Below the pieces are notes generated by a model. The model did not search any database and was not told the origin of the DNA. It saw nothing but the letters and a program-made list of their open reading frames with translations. A DNA stretch of 64,000 bases from Annona cherimola. Its lineage: Eukaryota; Streptophyta; Magnoliopsida; Magnoliales; Annonaceae. A program made the translations under genes and the position numbers. The first letter of the stretch is position 1. Every line of letters begins with the position of its first letter. The DNA lies in contig CM059972.1 in the NCBI GenBank assembly GCA_030490835.1, positions 12,687,764 through 12,751,763 on the forward strand, in the 5' to 3' direction. Below, piece by piece: positions 38,415-51,300 of this stretch.

Positions 38415-39357
38415 GTACTTTTGCTTCATCCTTTTTCGATCTGTGCCTTCCGCTCCTCCATTCTCGAATCCGCCATTCCCGAGACGATTGGGCCGATGTG
38501 CGGCGAGAATGTCCCACCGTCGAATTTGTTCTGGACAGGTGGAAATAACTAGGGGTGGGAAAGATTGTTGCTCTCTTCTTCTTTTTCTCTTCCTCCGAAT
38601 CTGGTGGTTTCGGGGCGGATTTATTGTGTTATGTCGCGTTAGGCGTGGGCAACGCTTCGAAAAAAAATTCGATTTTGGGTCCTTATCTATCTGCATTTTG
38701 TCTTTTTCTCACGGCAATCGATGATTTTCCGGGAATCTTATGTGGTTTCATGGACGCGGAATTCCGAAGGGTTGAGCTTTTGTGCTTGGAAATTAATTTC
38801 CAGGAGTTCTTTTTTTGTTCCTGGGAATATGATTGGGATCTCGTGAGATTGGTGATTATTCGAAATGTCTCTTTGAATTTGATTTCATCGGTTTCGAAAA
38901 TTTCAGTGCTTTGATTCTTTTTCGTCGGACAGACCAGGGTGGAAAATTCGTCCTGCATTTGGTTCATAAATCGGAGATCATAGCAATCTTTTAACGTCAT
39001 CCCGAAGTTGCTACTTTCTGGATTTTACTGCGACGATGGAAATGAAACCTGGTTGTATGTTGTTCTGTTTGGGGATCTAGAACCTCAAAATTTTTGTTTT
39101 GCATGTTTTGAAAATTGTACAATGTTGGCTCTTTTTTGCGGTATTCATTAATTTCATTTTCCATCTCAGGACTCGTGAAAAGGTTTCCTTCTGTGAATTC
39201 CCTTTTGCCTTCTGTAGTCGATACCATTACGTGAATTTCTCCTCAAATGCTTGATTTTGAGATGTTCAGTCTTTATAGATTGCAGGAATTTGGACTGTAA
39301 ATAGCCGCAGGACTCCGCTGATAGTACTCAAGAGCTGCTGTCATCATTGGGCCGAAA

Positions 39358-42300
39358 ATGAGATCTGACACGCCTCTTGATTATGCTGTATTCCAGCTTT
39401 CACCAAAGCGCTCACGGTGAGGAAGTTATTTTGATAAATTTCAGATTGTTTGTTTTTCTTTGCTTGCTGGTTTTTCAGTTACGATTGTTCCCTTTTCTTT
39501 GTATTGTTCCTTTCAGATGTGAGCTATTTGTATCGGGTGAGGGAAAGACCGAGAAACTTGCATCTGGTTTGCTGAAACCATTTGTGACCCATTTACGGGT
39601 TGCAGAAGAACAGGTTGCTCAGGCAGTCCCGTCAATTAAGCTACAAGCTGAGAAACATAGAAATGCTGGCAGCTGGTTCACCAAAGGAACTCTTGAAAGG
39701 TCGGCTGCAGTTTTTAAATTTAATTTTAGCTTTTTATTTTATAAATGAAAAGACTATGGTTTGTCATTCTTTCTGGTAGAGTCATTTGTTGAATGAAATG
39801 CAAAGTTCGTTTGACTTTTGAGTCTAGCTTCATGTACAATTGGGTTACTCACATTTTGTTCCAATTTAGACCTTCCTAATGTTATCATATAGGAACAATA
39901 TCATTATTATTTAATCCCTATACACTTTAAGTGGGATCAGGTAGTGAACATGAATAAGCCATTCCGATCTACAACTGCTTTTTTTGGCATTCTTTTTTAC
40001 ATCTTAGAGACATGACCCGGTATTTTCTAACTGGCTGGTAATTATGGGTGGGGTGCAGAATCAAACCCAATTCACTGGGCTATCTTAGCCATCAACTGCC
40101 AGTCATCATTGTAATAAAGAAATCACCCAGTACTCTAGATTAATTTATAAAATTATTTCGACAAGATTACTTTACGTGTTCTTAATTTGTTCCCTCTTTT
40201 TCTCGTCTTTTCTCTTACACTTTTCTTTTCTCTTCACTTTTTTACTTTGTCATTTTTTGGTGGCTACTCTGTCTTCTGAGAAGCTCATTTGGGACACCTT
40301 TGGTACATTTTTGAGATGATGGAAACTGCGCCTTGATTATTTGTTTTGGGACTACAAACTCCATCAGTTCATGCTGTTAACATGTTTTGTCATATCCATG
40401 ATATTAACATGGTTTCTTAATTTGAATCCAGTGCCCAAAGTCCTTAACATAATGGAGTGGTCTAATAGGATTTCTGTGGCTTCTACTTCCCCTTCTTTTG
40501 AAATGGATGTGGCAGATGATGATGGTATTGAGGGGATTCTAAAGCCATGATGATGTGTTAACTTGAAGCCATGCTTTCATGTTTTTTATTTCTTTTGGTT
40601 TTGGCCTCCACAGGTTTGTTCGTTTTGTCAGTACCCCAGAGGTGCTAGAGCTGGCTAATACATTTGATGCTGAAGTGTCTCAATTAGAAGGTGCTAGGAG
40701 AATTTATTCACAGGTGGTGTGCTCCATTTTGCTGACATGTCAGTTGCCATCTTATTACATTGCAGCAGCTTATTCTAGCATACACTGAAAATCCTTTTGA
40801 TTCTTCAGGGTTCAGGAGATCAGCCTTCTGGTTTGTCTGGTATGTTTAATCATTATCCTCTTAGATTTGGTTTTATTTATTTCTGTTTTATTACTATGAT
40901 TTCCCTGGCTTTTTGTAGCTTTTGAATAATGAAGCTATTATCTTTGCTTCATTTGGTAATGACATGAACCTTCATTCAGCTCCATGCAAGCGCTGACTAG
41001 TTTCAAAGTCTGGTCTTCTTTGAAAGTTGGAAATGTTATCTGGGCATTGAATAGAGTGGGTAGTCTGTCAAAACTCAAAACATTCTTTAGTAGCAAGTAT
41101 CCATGTGGCAGACAGCTGAGTCTGCTCTCCGCTGCAAAAGCAAACGCATTAAGGCCACGTTTGGTAATTCACAAATATGGGATGGGAGGGCATGATGTGG
41201 GAGCATGGTCCCGAGGACAATCATCTATCAAGTAATAACCATATTTTCCATTTTTACTCCTGTATTGTAATCATTTTTCCTACCAACTACCCTTCATCAA
41301 ATCTATTTATTCCAACTTTACCGTTACCATTTCCCATTAATCACACAATTTCCAAAATATTCCATTTTCTACTACCATCCCATCCCACAATTTTTTCCCA
41401 TTTTACATTCCCAAACATGCCCTAATTCTTAATGGCCTTGGAAAATTTTAATAATCTCCATGTGGCATACATTTATTTTTAATATTTTCTTCATCATCTT
41501 GTTCTAGGAAACCACCTTTTGACGTAGACGTCAATATTCTTCATATTTGTAATTAAACTTCAGTAATCAAATGTTTGATGTCCATTTGATGAAAACATAG
41601 ATAAAACGGGTCGAGTAGTGCAAAACCTGTTGACATTTATGTAGCTGATATCAGTTTTGGTGGTTGACCAAAGCCAGAGGAGTGAGGGAGCGAACACCTG
41701 TTGTGGATCCTATCATAAGTAGTTTGATGCAATTCAGATTTGATGTGACCAAAAGTCAGTAATTGAGCTGAGAAGGGGCTAAAACAAACAAAGCAAAACA
41801 AATTCTGCAGATGTTTTGAGTGTGTCTCATGAATGACTTAGATTCAGACATGTATCATCATGCGTACATTTGTCAGGGAGGCTCATGCTTTAGACTCTTA
41901 CCTCAAAATTTCTTTCACTCTTCAGTCCTATCTTCATCTCTACTATGAAGAAGTTTAGAACTTTGACTCTTAGGGATGTCCTAGGAGGTCATGCTCTAGT
42001 GCTACAAGTTGCCTCTGATGGTAGTTTTCAGTAGCTCTGTTTCCTGAATCAAATGGCTATTAGTAAAAATTTGAAAAAAGAAAATTGACAGAACCCATCA
42101 TAAAAGATAATGATATGAAAATTGACCGAACCTATCCTCAAAGATAACAGATGTTAGATAATATATGCTGGACATGATTAGTGTTGACAGGAACTGAGAG
42201 GACCATCCTCTTAGATAATATGATATATAACATTACATGGATGTTGCTGACAGTTGATGCAATATATGAAAATTTAGTTCATATTTTTTGCTTTGGGTTT

Positions 42301-45300
42301 GTTTGTTTTAATATAAAACTTTTCACTTTTCACAACTCTTTTATTTTTTAATTATTTCTTCACATCTTCCTATAAAAACTACCCTACTTTTCAATCATTT
42401 CTACATAATTACCCATACATCTAACCTATCTATTTTAACTTTATTCTCTTTATTTCTTATCATTATCTCTATCATATCACATCATTTTCTCTCATTTTAA
42501 AAACTTTTACTTTAAAAATTTTTCATCTAAAAATTTTATCACTTTCCAAACATACCGTTAATCATTTATCAAAATCATCGCATCCCTCGAGTTCACTGAG
42601 ATGTGGAAAACCACAAATGATCTGCCTAATGCATCAGCTATTCCTAGTATGTTGCTGATTTTGCTAACTGATATCATTATTCCATCTTGACTTTGATTTG
42701 ATCCAGGTGGAAGGGACACTGCTGCTGTGCCTGCTGCAGATGTAACCAAGTAATTTTGTCCCATCTACTTGTTCCTTTTGCTTCTCTTGTGTTTCACTTG
42801 CATATTATGTATTTATACCTGCATATGCATCAATCGATGGAAGGAAATTAAAAATGTGATCTAGAATCTTGTCTTTAGACGCACAAGTAAATGACTAGTG
42901 AGATATATGAACTTTATATATAGGATTAGTAGGGTTGAATAAGGCAAAAATATTATATTTGTCAAAATGGGAGTAATTTGCGTCCTAAACTCTATGATTA
43001 TGCATAGTTGTATTTTACAACCCGAAGTTTAGCTATCAGCATTTTAAATCCTGTATTATTTGATTTCTTTGCATTTTAAGACCTTGCCACTTATGGTGTT
43101 AAAAATCACCGTTAGACCATGTAAAATGTCTAAAATTTCCTTGCATCTTAAACTTTCTAACTTTGCCTATTTGCATCTTAAACCCCTAAGTTTGCTCTTT
43201 CGTCGTGGATGGCGTGGATTAAAAAAAAAAAAAAGAGAGGGACTTTGATTTTGCGAAAGCTTGATGGAAGGCCATTGTGGTTGGATGGTGAATCTTTGTG
43301 TTCTTCATGGCAATTAGAGTTGGATCTGGGTTGCTGATCTAGCCGGCAAATCAGAATGAGATCTGCTGCTTGGATAATGGATAGCAGTGGTGTGCTTCAC
43401 ATATGCAGCCATGGTTGCCTAAGATGGAGTTTGTCGGCTGTGGTGGGAAGAGGCTTCTGTGGTGATCACTGACCATGGATTCCGGCCAGATTTGGGACGA
43501 CAATGGAGAAGATAATGACTACTTCAAAGTCACCAACTTTAATGGAGAAATGAGATGGTTGTCATGGCTGGAAATCATGAAGATCAGGACCATAAATGTA
43601 AAACATGGATCTAGTCCAGTTTTTGCTTTGTAAATCAATCAAACGGAGTGGATTGAAGATTCAATGAATGTCATGGTTGGATTTGGAAAGGGCAGCTGAG
43701 GGAGATGGCATTTGATTCTTTTGCCCTTCACGAAAAAACCACCATCACATTGAATGCTGGAGCTGATGAACCCACCACCAGAAGATCTACACAGAGGGTA
43801 AACAATCCAGTTTCAATTCATGGGTTTTCTGTAGGGCAGCCATGACCAAACTGCGTGGAAGATGATGGAACACTGAATTCGGTCCTCCGGCAGTGTGTCC
43901 TGAAACAGTGCTCATGCGGCCTGTTTTGTAAAATGCACATGGTCATTTTGGTCGTTTTAATGAATGTGCACATGTGAAGTGCTGGATTCATGAACACTGC
44001 GAGGGGCAGGAGTTTAAAATGCAAACAAATCGAAGTGTAGTGTTTAAAATGCTAATAACCATACTTTGGGATGTAAAATACAAATATGCATAGTTAGAGA
44101 GTTTAAAACGCAAATTACCTTTAAAATAAGTGTTTAAAATGTAAATTACCCTTAAAATGAAAGTGTTTCTTCAAGCTATTTTAGCAGCAAAAGATGTTAA
44201 TTTTGGCCTTTAATTGAACTTGCTATACAGTAGCCTCTTGCATCAGCTATCAGCTCGCTATATGGTAGCGTTTGAGTGCAGCTTTTGAATTTTTACGTTG
44301 TTCTTTAGATGTTGCCTTTTCAAACTTTTAAAACAATTCACAATTCCCTGGTATTGTTGCTTTGATGTGATCACTCAGGAAGGAGCTTTTGAAAGCTATA
44401 GATGTGCGGAATCTTGCTGCCAAACAGGATCTAACTGCAGCATGTGCTCGGGCATCAGCTGCTGGTTTCACTCTTGAAAATGTCTCGGAATTGCTGCTCT
44501 TTGCTGATCGTTTTGGTGCTCATCGTTTAGCGTAAGTTGATAAATTATCTTCTCTCTGAAAGTATTTCATATTATCAAGTTGGGGACTCAAAACGATGTT
44601 TTTTGCTCTGGTGTCTGCAGTTCCAGCACTTGGTTCCTGCCCCATACATGGAGGTGTGTGGTGGCGGACAGGGGTGCCAAAAAGTTCCAGGACTAAAATT
44701 TGAATTTCAGTTGGGTACACTCTGCTTGGCCTATGCATTGATCTGTAGGTCAGCCATCAGCCATTTCACTGACTGCTGATGCCCTACTTGTTTTGGCCCA
44801 GTGAAATGGTTACCTGTTTTCTATTTGGAGGAGATATCCTATCTTTGACTGAAAGAGAAAAACTCCAGGCCTCATTAGCTGGCAAAATAGTGATTTTAGA
44901 AACCATCATCATTAACTGGATAAGCTTGTTAGAAAGATTAACCAGCAGGCAACCTGTAGTCTAGTCACTGCTTACAAAATACAAGGTTTTGCTATAAAAC
45001 GTCCAATGCATTGGAAATATAAAAAGCAGGATAAAAATGGAAACTATGCTAGTTTTATAGAGCATGGGAGGAAGATGTAATTGCTTTTGTTGCAAATATG
45101 AACTCAAACTAAGAACCACACATGAAGTTTTTATGAGATCAACCTGTCCATTTCGATTCAGGTGCAGTTTTTTCATGTAGAGCTTCGTAGTTGAAATACC
45201 TTGAAAACTTAACCTATACAAGGAGAAACATTCATGAAATCAGGAGGGGAAAAGTCACTTGTAGAGAACTCGGGTAGCGAAAATGGGACACTAATTTACT

Positions 45301-48300
45301 TTAGGTCAGGTTCTAATGGTATAGTAGATGTTTCACTTAGTGGTGTGGAATTTTAAAATTTCTTAGATGGCCCACCTGATGAGCTGATATGCTAGACTCA
45401 TGAAAAAGCAAGAACTTGAAAAATAAACAAGACAAAAAAAGCAGAAGAACATTAGACTCATGAAAAAACAAGAACAACCTGAAAAATGAGAGAAAATCCA
45501 GAAGAACATTAGACTCGTGAAAAAAGAAGAACTTGAGAGAGAGAGAGAGAGAATTAGACTCACGAAAAAACAAGAACAACCTGAAAAATGAGAGAAAGAA
45601 ACCAGAAGAACATTAGACTTATGAAAAAAGAAGAACAACTTGAGAGAGTACCAGTGGAAGCAGTTATGAGGATTCTAGCAACATTATTCATTGGCTATAG
45701 CAACATTATTAATTCTGATTTCGAGAAGGAAAGGATGAATGACCATGTTTTTCGTAGCTATCCTATTGATTGCCATCTAGCTGCAGGAGGATGAGGGAAA
45801 ACAAGGGAAAATAAAGAAAAGAAAAGACTGCAATGAACTGCCAAATTCATTTCGTATGGTCAATCTGCCACCCTGAAGAAGTTGAATGTAGATAGAGTCT
45901 TAGAGTCCAGACTTCACATTTTGAAAATATATATATTTGATGGATATTCACCTTTTGAATCTTTGAGTGGCATGGACCATGGATGGCCCCAGGATTTGTG
46001 CTCTGCTGACTGGTGCAGGACACCCAGCTGCGGACGAGGCCTGCCCTCAGGAGGAAACAGCAAACTAATCCTGACCGTTATTCATACTGGGGTGGGCTCG
46101 GCACTTTGACGAGCATCCTCCAGCTCTTGATTTGTTTTGTTTTTTACACCCACCTCGCTGTACTGTACCACTATTTTTCGATGCAACCCATAAGATAAGC
46201 CGTCCCTAGCATTCCAGATGGCAGAGATGCATCCTCTGCCCCCAACTTGTCTGTCCCTTGGCTCGCATGGAACTCGATGTGGACGACACAGACCCTCCAA
46301 CGCACTCGTCTGGTGTTACTGTTGAAACGTTGCATGCCAGGATATGTTGCCTCACCTTTATCATAAAGCTGATAAATCTTTCATGACTTCAAATTGAAAA
46401 TCCGGATCATTCGGTCAATCGCAACGCAGGGGAAACTAAAACTGATCATCGTATCGAAATACCCTCCGAATCCATCGGTTGTGATTGAAAATATACCGGT
46501 GAGATCTAAGTATTATTATTATTATTGTTGTTGTTGTTGTTATTTTTTTTAAAAAAATTTTCTAATCGTGCGTGCCACGCAATTTATCGCACGTAACCAT
46601 CCAACGACCGAGAAGGAAACAGCCCGCCCTGCCTCCCTTTGAACGGTCCGCGTGAGTTTAAGACCAACACGCACGCGCGAGTAGGATTCACTTTGACGTG
46701 TTCTGCGACGAATTAGAGCGCGAGGTTTTTATCGTTCCCCCACCGTCTGTGCTCTTCAATCGCCTCGCTGACGTAATCTTCTCATTTTTTGAATATTTTA
46801 AATTTGTACAAATTTGCAGAGAAGCAAGCAGCAAGTTCATTTCGCTGTGTCAGCGCCGGCCCGAGCTGATAAACGTATGGAAGCCGGGAGCAGACGACCG
46901 GGCCGTCCGGTCATCGTCCGGGTCCGACATGTCTGTGGACGACCCGGCCACAGAAGAAAGCGCCCACCACCTCAAATTGCCTAACGGGCCCCACAACCAT
47001 CGCCAGCAACCGCCTGCCCGACAAGAAGAAGACTCTGTCCGCCCTCTCGATGCCTTGCCCAAGCCCTCCACATGCGAGCCATCCAATTTCTCCTTCTCTG
47101 CCGCTGTAAGTACCTCCTCCTTCCATCGTGCCCTCTCTAGAGAACCAAGCGTCGACCGAGATGAGCCAAGAGAAAAAGACAAAGATGCCCATCCATCTGA
47201 GAAGCTTGCGGAGGATTCTTTAGAACCGTCTCCCCCACTTTCAACCCAACAGCCGACAAGGCGTTTGAGTGTGCAGGACCGCATCAACCTGTTTGAGAAC
47301 AAGCAGAAAGAGCAGCAGTCAGGAAGTGGCGGCAAGGTTGGTGCCATTGGGAAGGGACCTGAGCTTAGACGACTTTCATCTGATGTGTCATCTTCTGTAC
47401 CTGAGAAGGCAGTGCTGCGGAGATGGAGTGGTGCAAGTGATATGAGCATTGAGCTGAATAGTGAGAAGAAAGAGACTGCTGACAGCTCTGCATCTGCAGG
47501 CTTGCCATCGTCTGCCTCAAATTCTGTGCCTCAGGCAGATTCTGCAGGACTGAAGGATACTGCAAGTTCTCAGTTGCGGTTGGATTCAAAGGGCGTTTCA
47601 GATTCTTCCCAGTTGGGTTCAAAGGAGGTTTCAGATTCTTCGCTGGCTGCCCAATCCCGGACTTCTTCAGGCAGTGTGGGAGATTTTGCAGCAACAAAGG
47701 AGGGAACAGCTTCTGGGCTAAAATTTGGAACTTCTGCTGGTAGAGAAGGGGAGGGAGAGCTGAAAGATAGAGGAACTTCTGGTGCGAAAGGTAGAGCTGT
47801 ATTTGGACAGGAGGATGATATTTCTGTGAAAAATCAAGCTGCTTCCCTGACCCATATCAGAACCTTCTCGGGTGGAGGAGAGCATGGAGTAAAAGACCAA
47901 AGATTTCCTCAGGCACATCCCAGAACCTTTCACATTAGAGCTGAACATGGGGCAATTAAGGACCAAGTAGCTTCACAGATTCAATTTAAATCTTTAACAG
48001 GTAAAGTGGAAGATGCTGGTCTGAAGGATTCATCTTCTCAGTTCCAATCAAGAGAGAATCAGACCAAAGCAGACGGCATTGAGTCTAGAAATTTTGAAGC
48101 ATCTAAGATACCATCTAGTGTTTTTCTGGGTAGACCTGAGGATGCCGGGTTAAAGAATCAACCTGCTGCTCAGACCACCCAGATTAATGTATTCCCTAAC
48201 AAAGCACTGGAAGTTGGGTCCTTACTAAGAGACCCTGTTGGTTCCCAGATACACTTGAAAGCCTTATTGACTGAAGGAATTGAACCAAAGCATCATACAA

Positions 48301-51300
48301 GTAATTTACTGGCTTCAGACTTGGAATTTGCAGTTGAAGAGGAGGAAAACAGTGATCTGATGGCTCCTCGGCCACAGTGGAGAACAGTTTCTGGCAAAGT
48401 AAAAGAAGTTGGGAGGAAAGAACTAGCATCATCACAGATGCAAATTGGTCTCTCTCCTTCCACAAAAGGGGAAGAATTGAGAGGATGCACAGAAGGAATG
48501 AAGTTGCATAGACAGAGCTCCATACCAGAGCAAAGCAAGAAGTCCATGGGTAAGAAGAATGAGAGCATGTCTGGATATGGAAATGGTGAAACAATTTTCT
48601 CAGGAAGAAAGGGTAGTGAAAATAAACCAACATTTGATAGGAGTATGAGTGCTTTGGCTGAGCCTGTTCAGAAGATAAGACATTCCAAAGGAAATCAAGA
48701 ATTGAATGATGAACTGCAAATGAAGGCAGATGAATTGGAAAAGCTTTTTGCTGCACACAAACTTAGGGTTCCGGGAGATCAAGCGGCTTCTTCACGGAGG
48801 ACCAAGTTACCAGAGCTGCAGGCAGAGCAGGCCACTAATGTGAAAGTCAGGAAACCAGTGGAGGTCAATGCATACTCACCTGAAAAGAACAAACCCAAAG
48901 AAGCAGCAGGAAGCTTGAGTGATGGATTGGAGTTTGATTTCAGTTCATTGATGAAGATGGTAAACAGCCAAGAAACTGGAAACTCGTCAAAGCAGCAGTT
49001 GGATGAATTTGGGTCTCCAGAAGATTTCAAGGGAAAGTTTTATGATAGATACATGCAGAAACGGGATGCAAAGTTGCGAGAGGAGTGGGGGTCCAGCAGG
49101 GCTCAGAAGGAAGCTAGGATGAAGGCAATGCAGGAGAGCCTTGAACGTAGTCGAGCTGAGTTACATGCCAAGTTTCCAGGGTCTGCAGATAGGCAAAATT
49201 CGGCAACTCGTCCCCGTCAACCTGCTCAAAAGTCAGCATCTTTCAATGCCCACACTTCAATGAAAAACAAGGAACAGGTATCCTTGATTTTAATCTTATG
49301 TCAAACAGATTGATGAACTTGCCTTTTGTTTTATAATCTGGTAGACTTGGATGATGTTACAAAAAAACTGATGGATGGGTTGGCGTGTGCGTCTTTAGTG
49401 AGTTTCTAATTGATATATTCACAATTACGTTTAATAAGTTTATATCTGATGAAACTCTGCATGATGTTTCCCAACTTTGGTATTATGATGCTTAGAGTAC
49501 ATTATCTGATTTCTTAATCTTCCAGAGCCTTGGCTCTTATATGATCATTTTAAACTCACCTTGTCAAGGTTTTGCGTTTCGGCGGAAGCAGGTAGCAGAG
49601 CCATCCCAGAGTGATGAGGAAGAAGATATCTCAGAAATTTCTAAACAGACAGCTTATGGAGTTGATAGCTCCTTAAATGAAACTGTTTTCAGTGATGGTT
49701 CTTCAAGAAGCAGCTACTCTAAGAAAGTTTTACCAAACAGAACCCATCCTTCATCCATCCCTCGAACCACAGGAGCACCAATTTCTCGATTGTCTTCCAA
49801 AACTACCAACATGAATTCTGGTAGGCGGCGGCATCAACTAGAAAGTCCTCTTGCACAATCAGTTCCTAACTTCTCAGACCTGAGAAAAGAAAACACTAAG
49901 CCATCTACAGGAATGAGCAAGACAACGTCTCGTTCACAATCTAGGAACTATACGCGGAGCAAGAGCACCAATGAAGATGTCTCACTTGTCAAGGAAGAAA
50001 AACCCAGGCGGTCTCAGTCAATGAGAAAGAACTCTGCCGTTTCAGGTGAATTAAAGGATGCATCACCTCTCAACTCTGATGGTGTCGTCCTGACACCTTT
50101 AAGATTTTCAAGAGAGCAAACAGAGCAAAATCTCTACAGTAAAATTCTGAAGGGTGGTGAAGTGCAGCCTTTTTTGAGAAAGGGTGATGGTACAGGTGCT
50201 GTTGCAGGGGTAGGAATTCCTAATCTGAAACCATCAGCATCTTCGGAGAATTTGAAGAGTGGAGATGATTCTGAAGAGCTGGTTGATCATCCAGAAGATT
50301 CACCAGATACTGGGAGAGAGGATGAAGAGGAAGCGTATGAAAGAGCATCAGAAAATCTCAAAGAGGGAGATTTTCCGGTTGATTCAGATAATGAGAAGCC
50401 AAGATTGAGCCCAGAATCTGAAAAATCTGGATATCCAGAATCAGAAAATGCTGAAGTCCTGAGATCTCTTTCTCAAACAGATGGCCATTTGGTCTCTGCA
50501 ACTACTGCCATTACATCTGCAGGAACTGCTCAAGATTCTCCTGCAGAAAGCCCTACTTCATGGAACTCGCGGGTGCGCCATCCTTTTTCTTATACTCGTG
50601 ATGCCTCAGATATTGAGGCTTCAGCAGACTCTCCCATGGGCAGTCCAGCATCATGGAACTCACACTCACTGTCCCAGATGGAAGCTGATGCAGCTAGAAT
50701 GAGAAAGAAATGGGGCAATGCACAGATCCCAGTCATTGTAGCTAATTCTTCCCATCCATCACGTAAAGATGTGACTAAAGGTTTCAAACGATTATTAAAA
50801 TTTCGCCGAAAAAGCCGAGGCACAGAGAGTCTGATAACAGACTGGGTATCTGCTTCGACAACTTCTGAAGGAGATGATGATGCAGAGGATGGCCGAGATC
50901 TGGCAAACCGCTTGTCTGAGGATCTGAGGAAAACAAGAATGGGATTCCCCCAGTCTCATTCTTCCTATGATGGTTTTAATGAGGGTGAGATCTTTCCGGA
51001 ACAAGGTATCTTCTTAAGTTCTGATTTATTGATTGAATCCCTGCCTCTTTGCAGAGTTTGTTTGTTCAATTTTAAATCGAGCATTACCAAATCTTTTGTG
51101 AAAAGTCAAATGATTAATTCCCAGAAAGTGACTGATTTATGAAGATGATAAAAAAAAATACAGAATTTTGGATTTCATTTTTAGTTTCTATTTGGTTTTT
51201 CTTATTGCTATCGTATCCATGGTTGAACAATAATCTTCATCAATTTTAATTTTTCACTTTGAAGTCAGTTGTCTAGCTTCCCTTTTGGCTAGGCCAGCCA

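Larger units (their letters stand above)
44532..46819. other. Intron 6 of the CIP7-like gene
   Basis: A 2.3-kb intron between GC|GTAAGT and TTTGCAG|A. It contains a minisatellite at 45393-45655 and an ATT/GTT microsatellite at 46512-46541. Its last 200 bp are GC-rich and look leader-like. No separate gene is supported. Confidence 0.6.

Noticed and set aside
38172..38724. Frames of 119-174 aa around the CIP7-like leader
   Set aside because: They lie in the 5' UTR, first intron and GA-rich leader. Splice sites and family similarity place the start codon at 39358.
45337..45638. Phe/Ser-rich minus-strand frames
   Set aside because: They are produced by the intronic minisatellite and contain no real domain.
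46850..48756. Several long minus-strand frames opposite exon 7 of the CIP7-like gene
   Set aside because: They are shadows of the real coding exon on the plus strand. They lack features and splice context.
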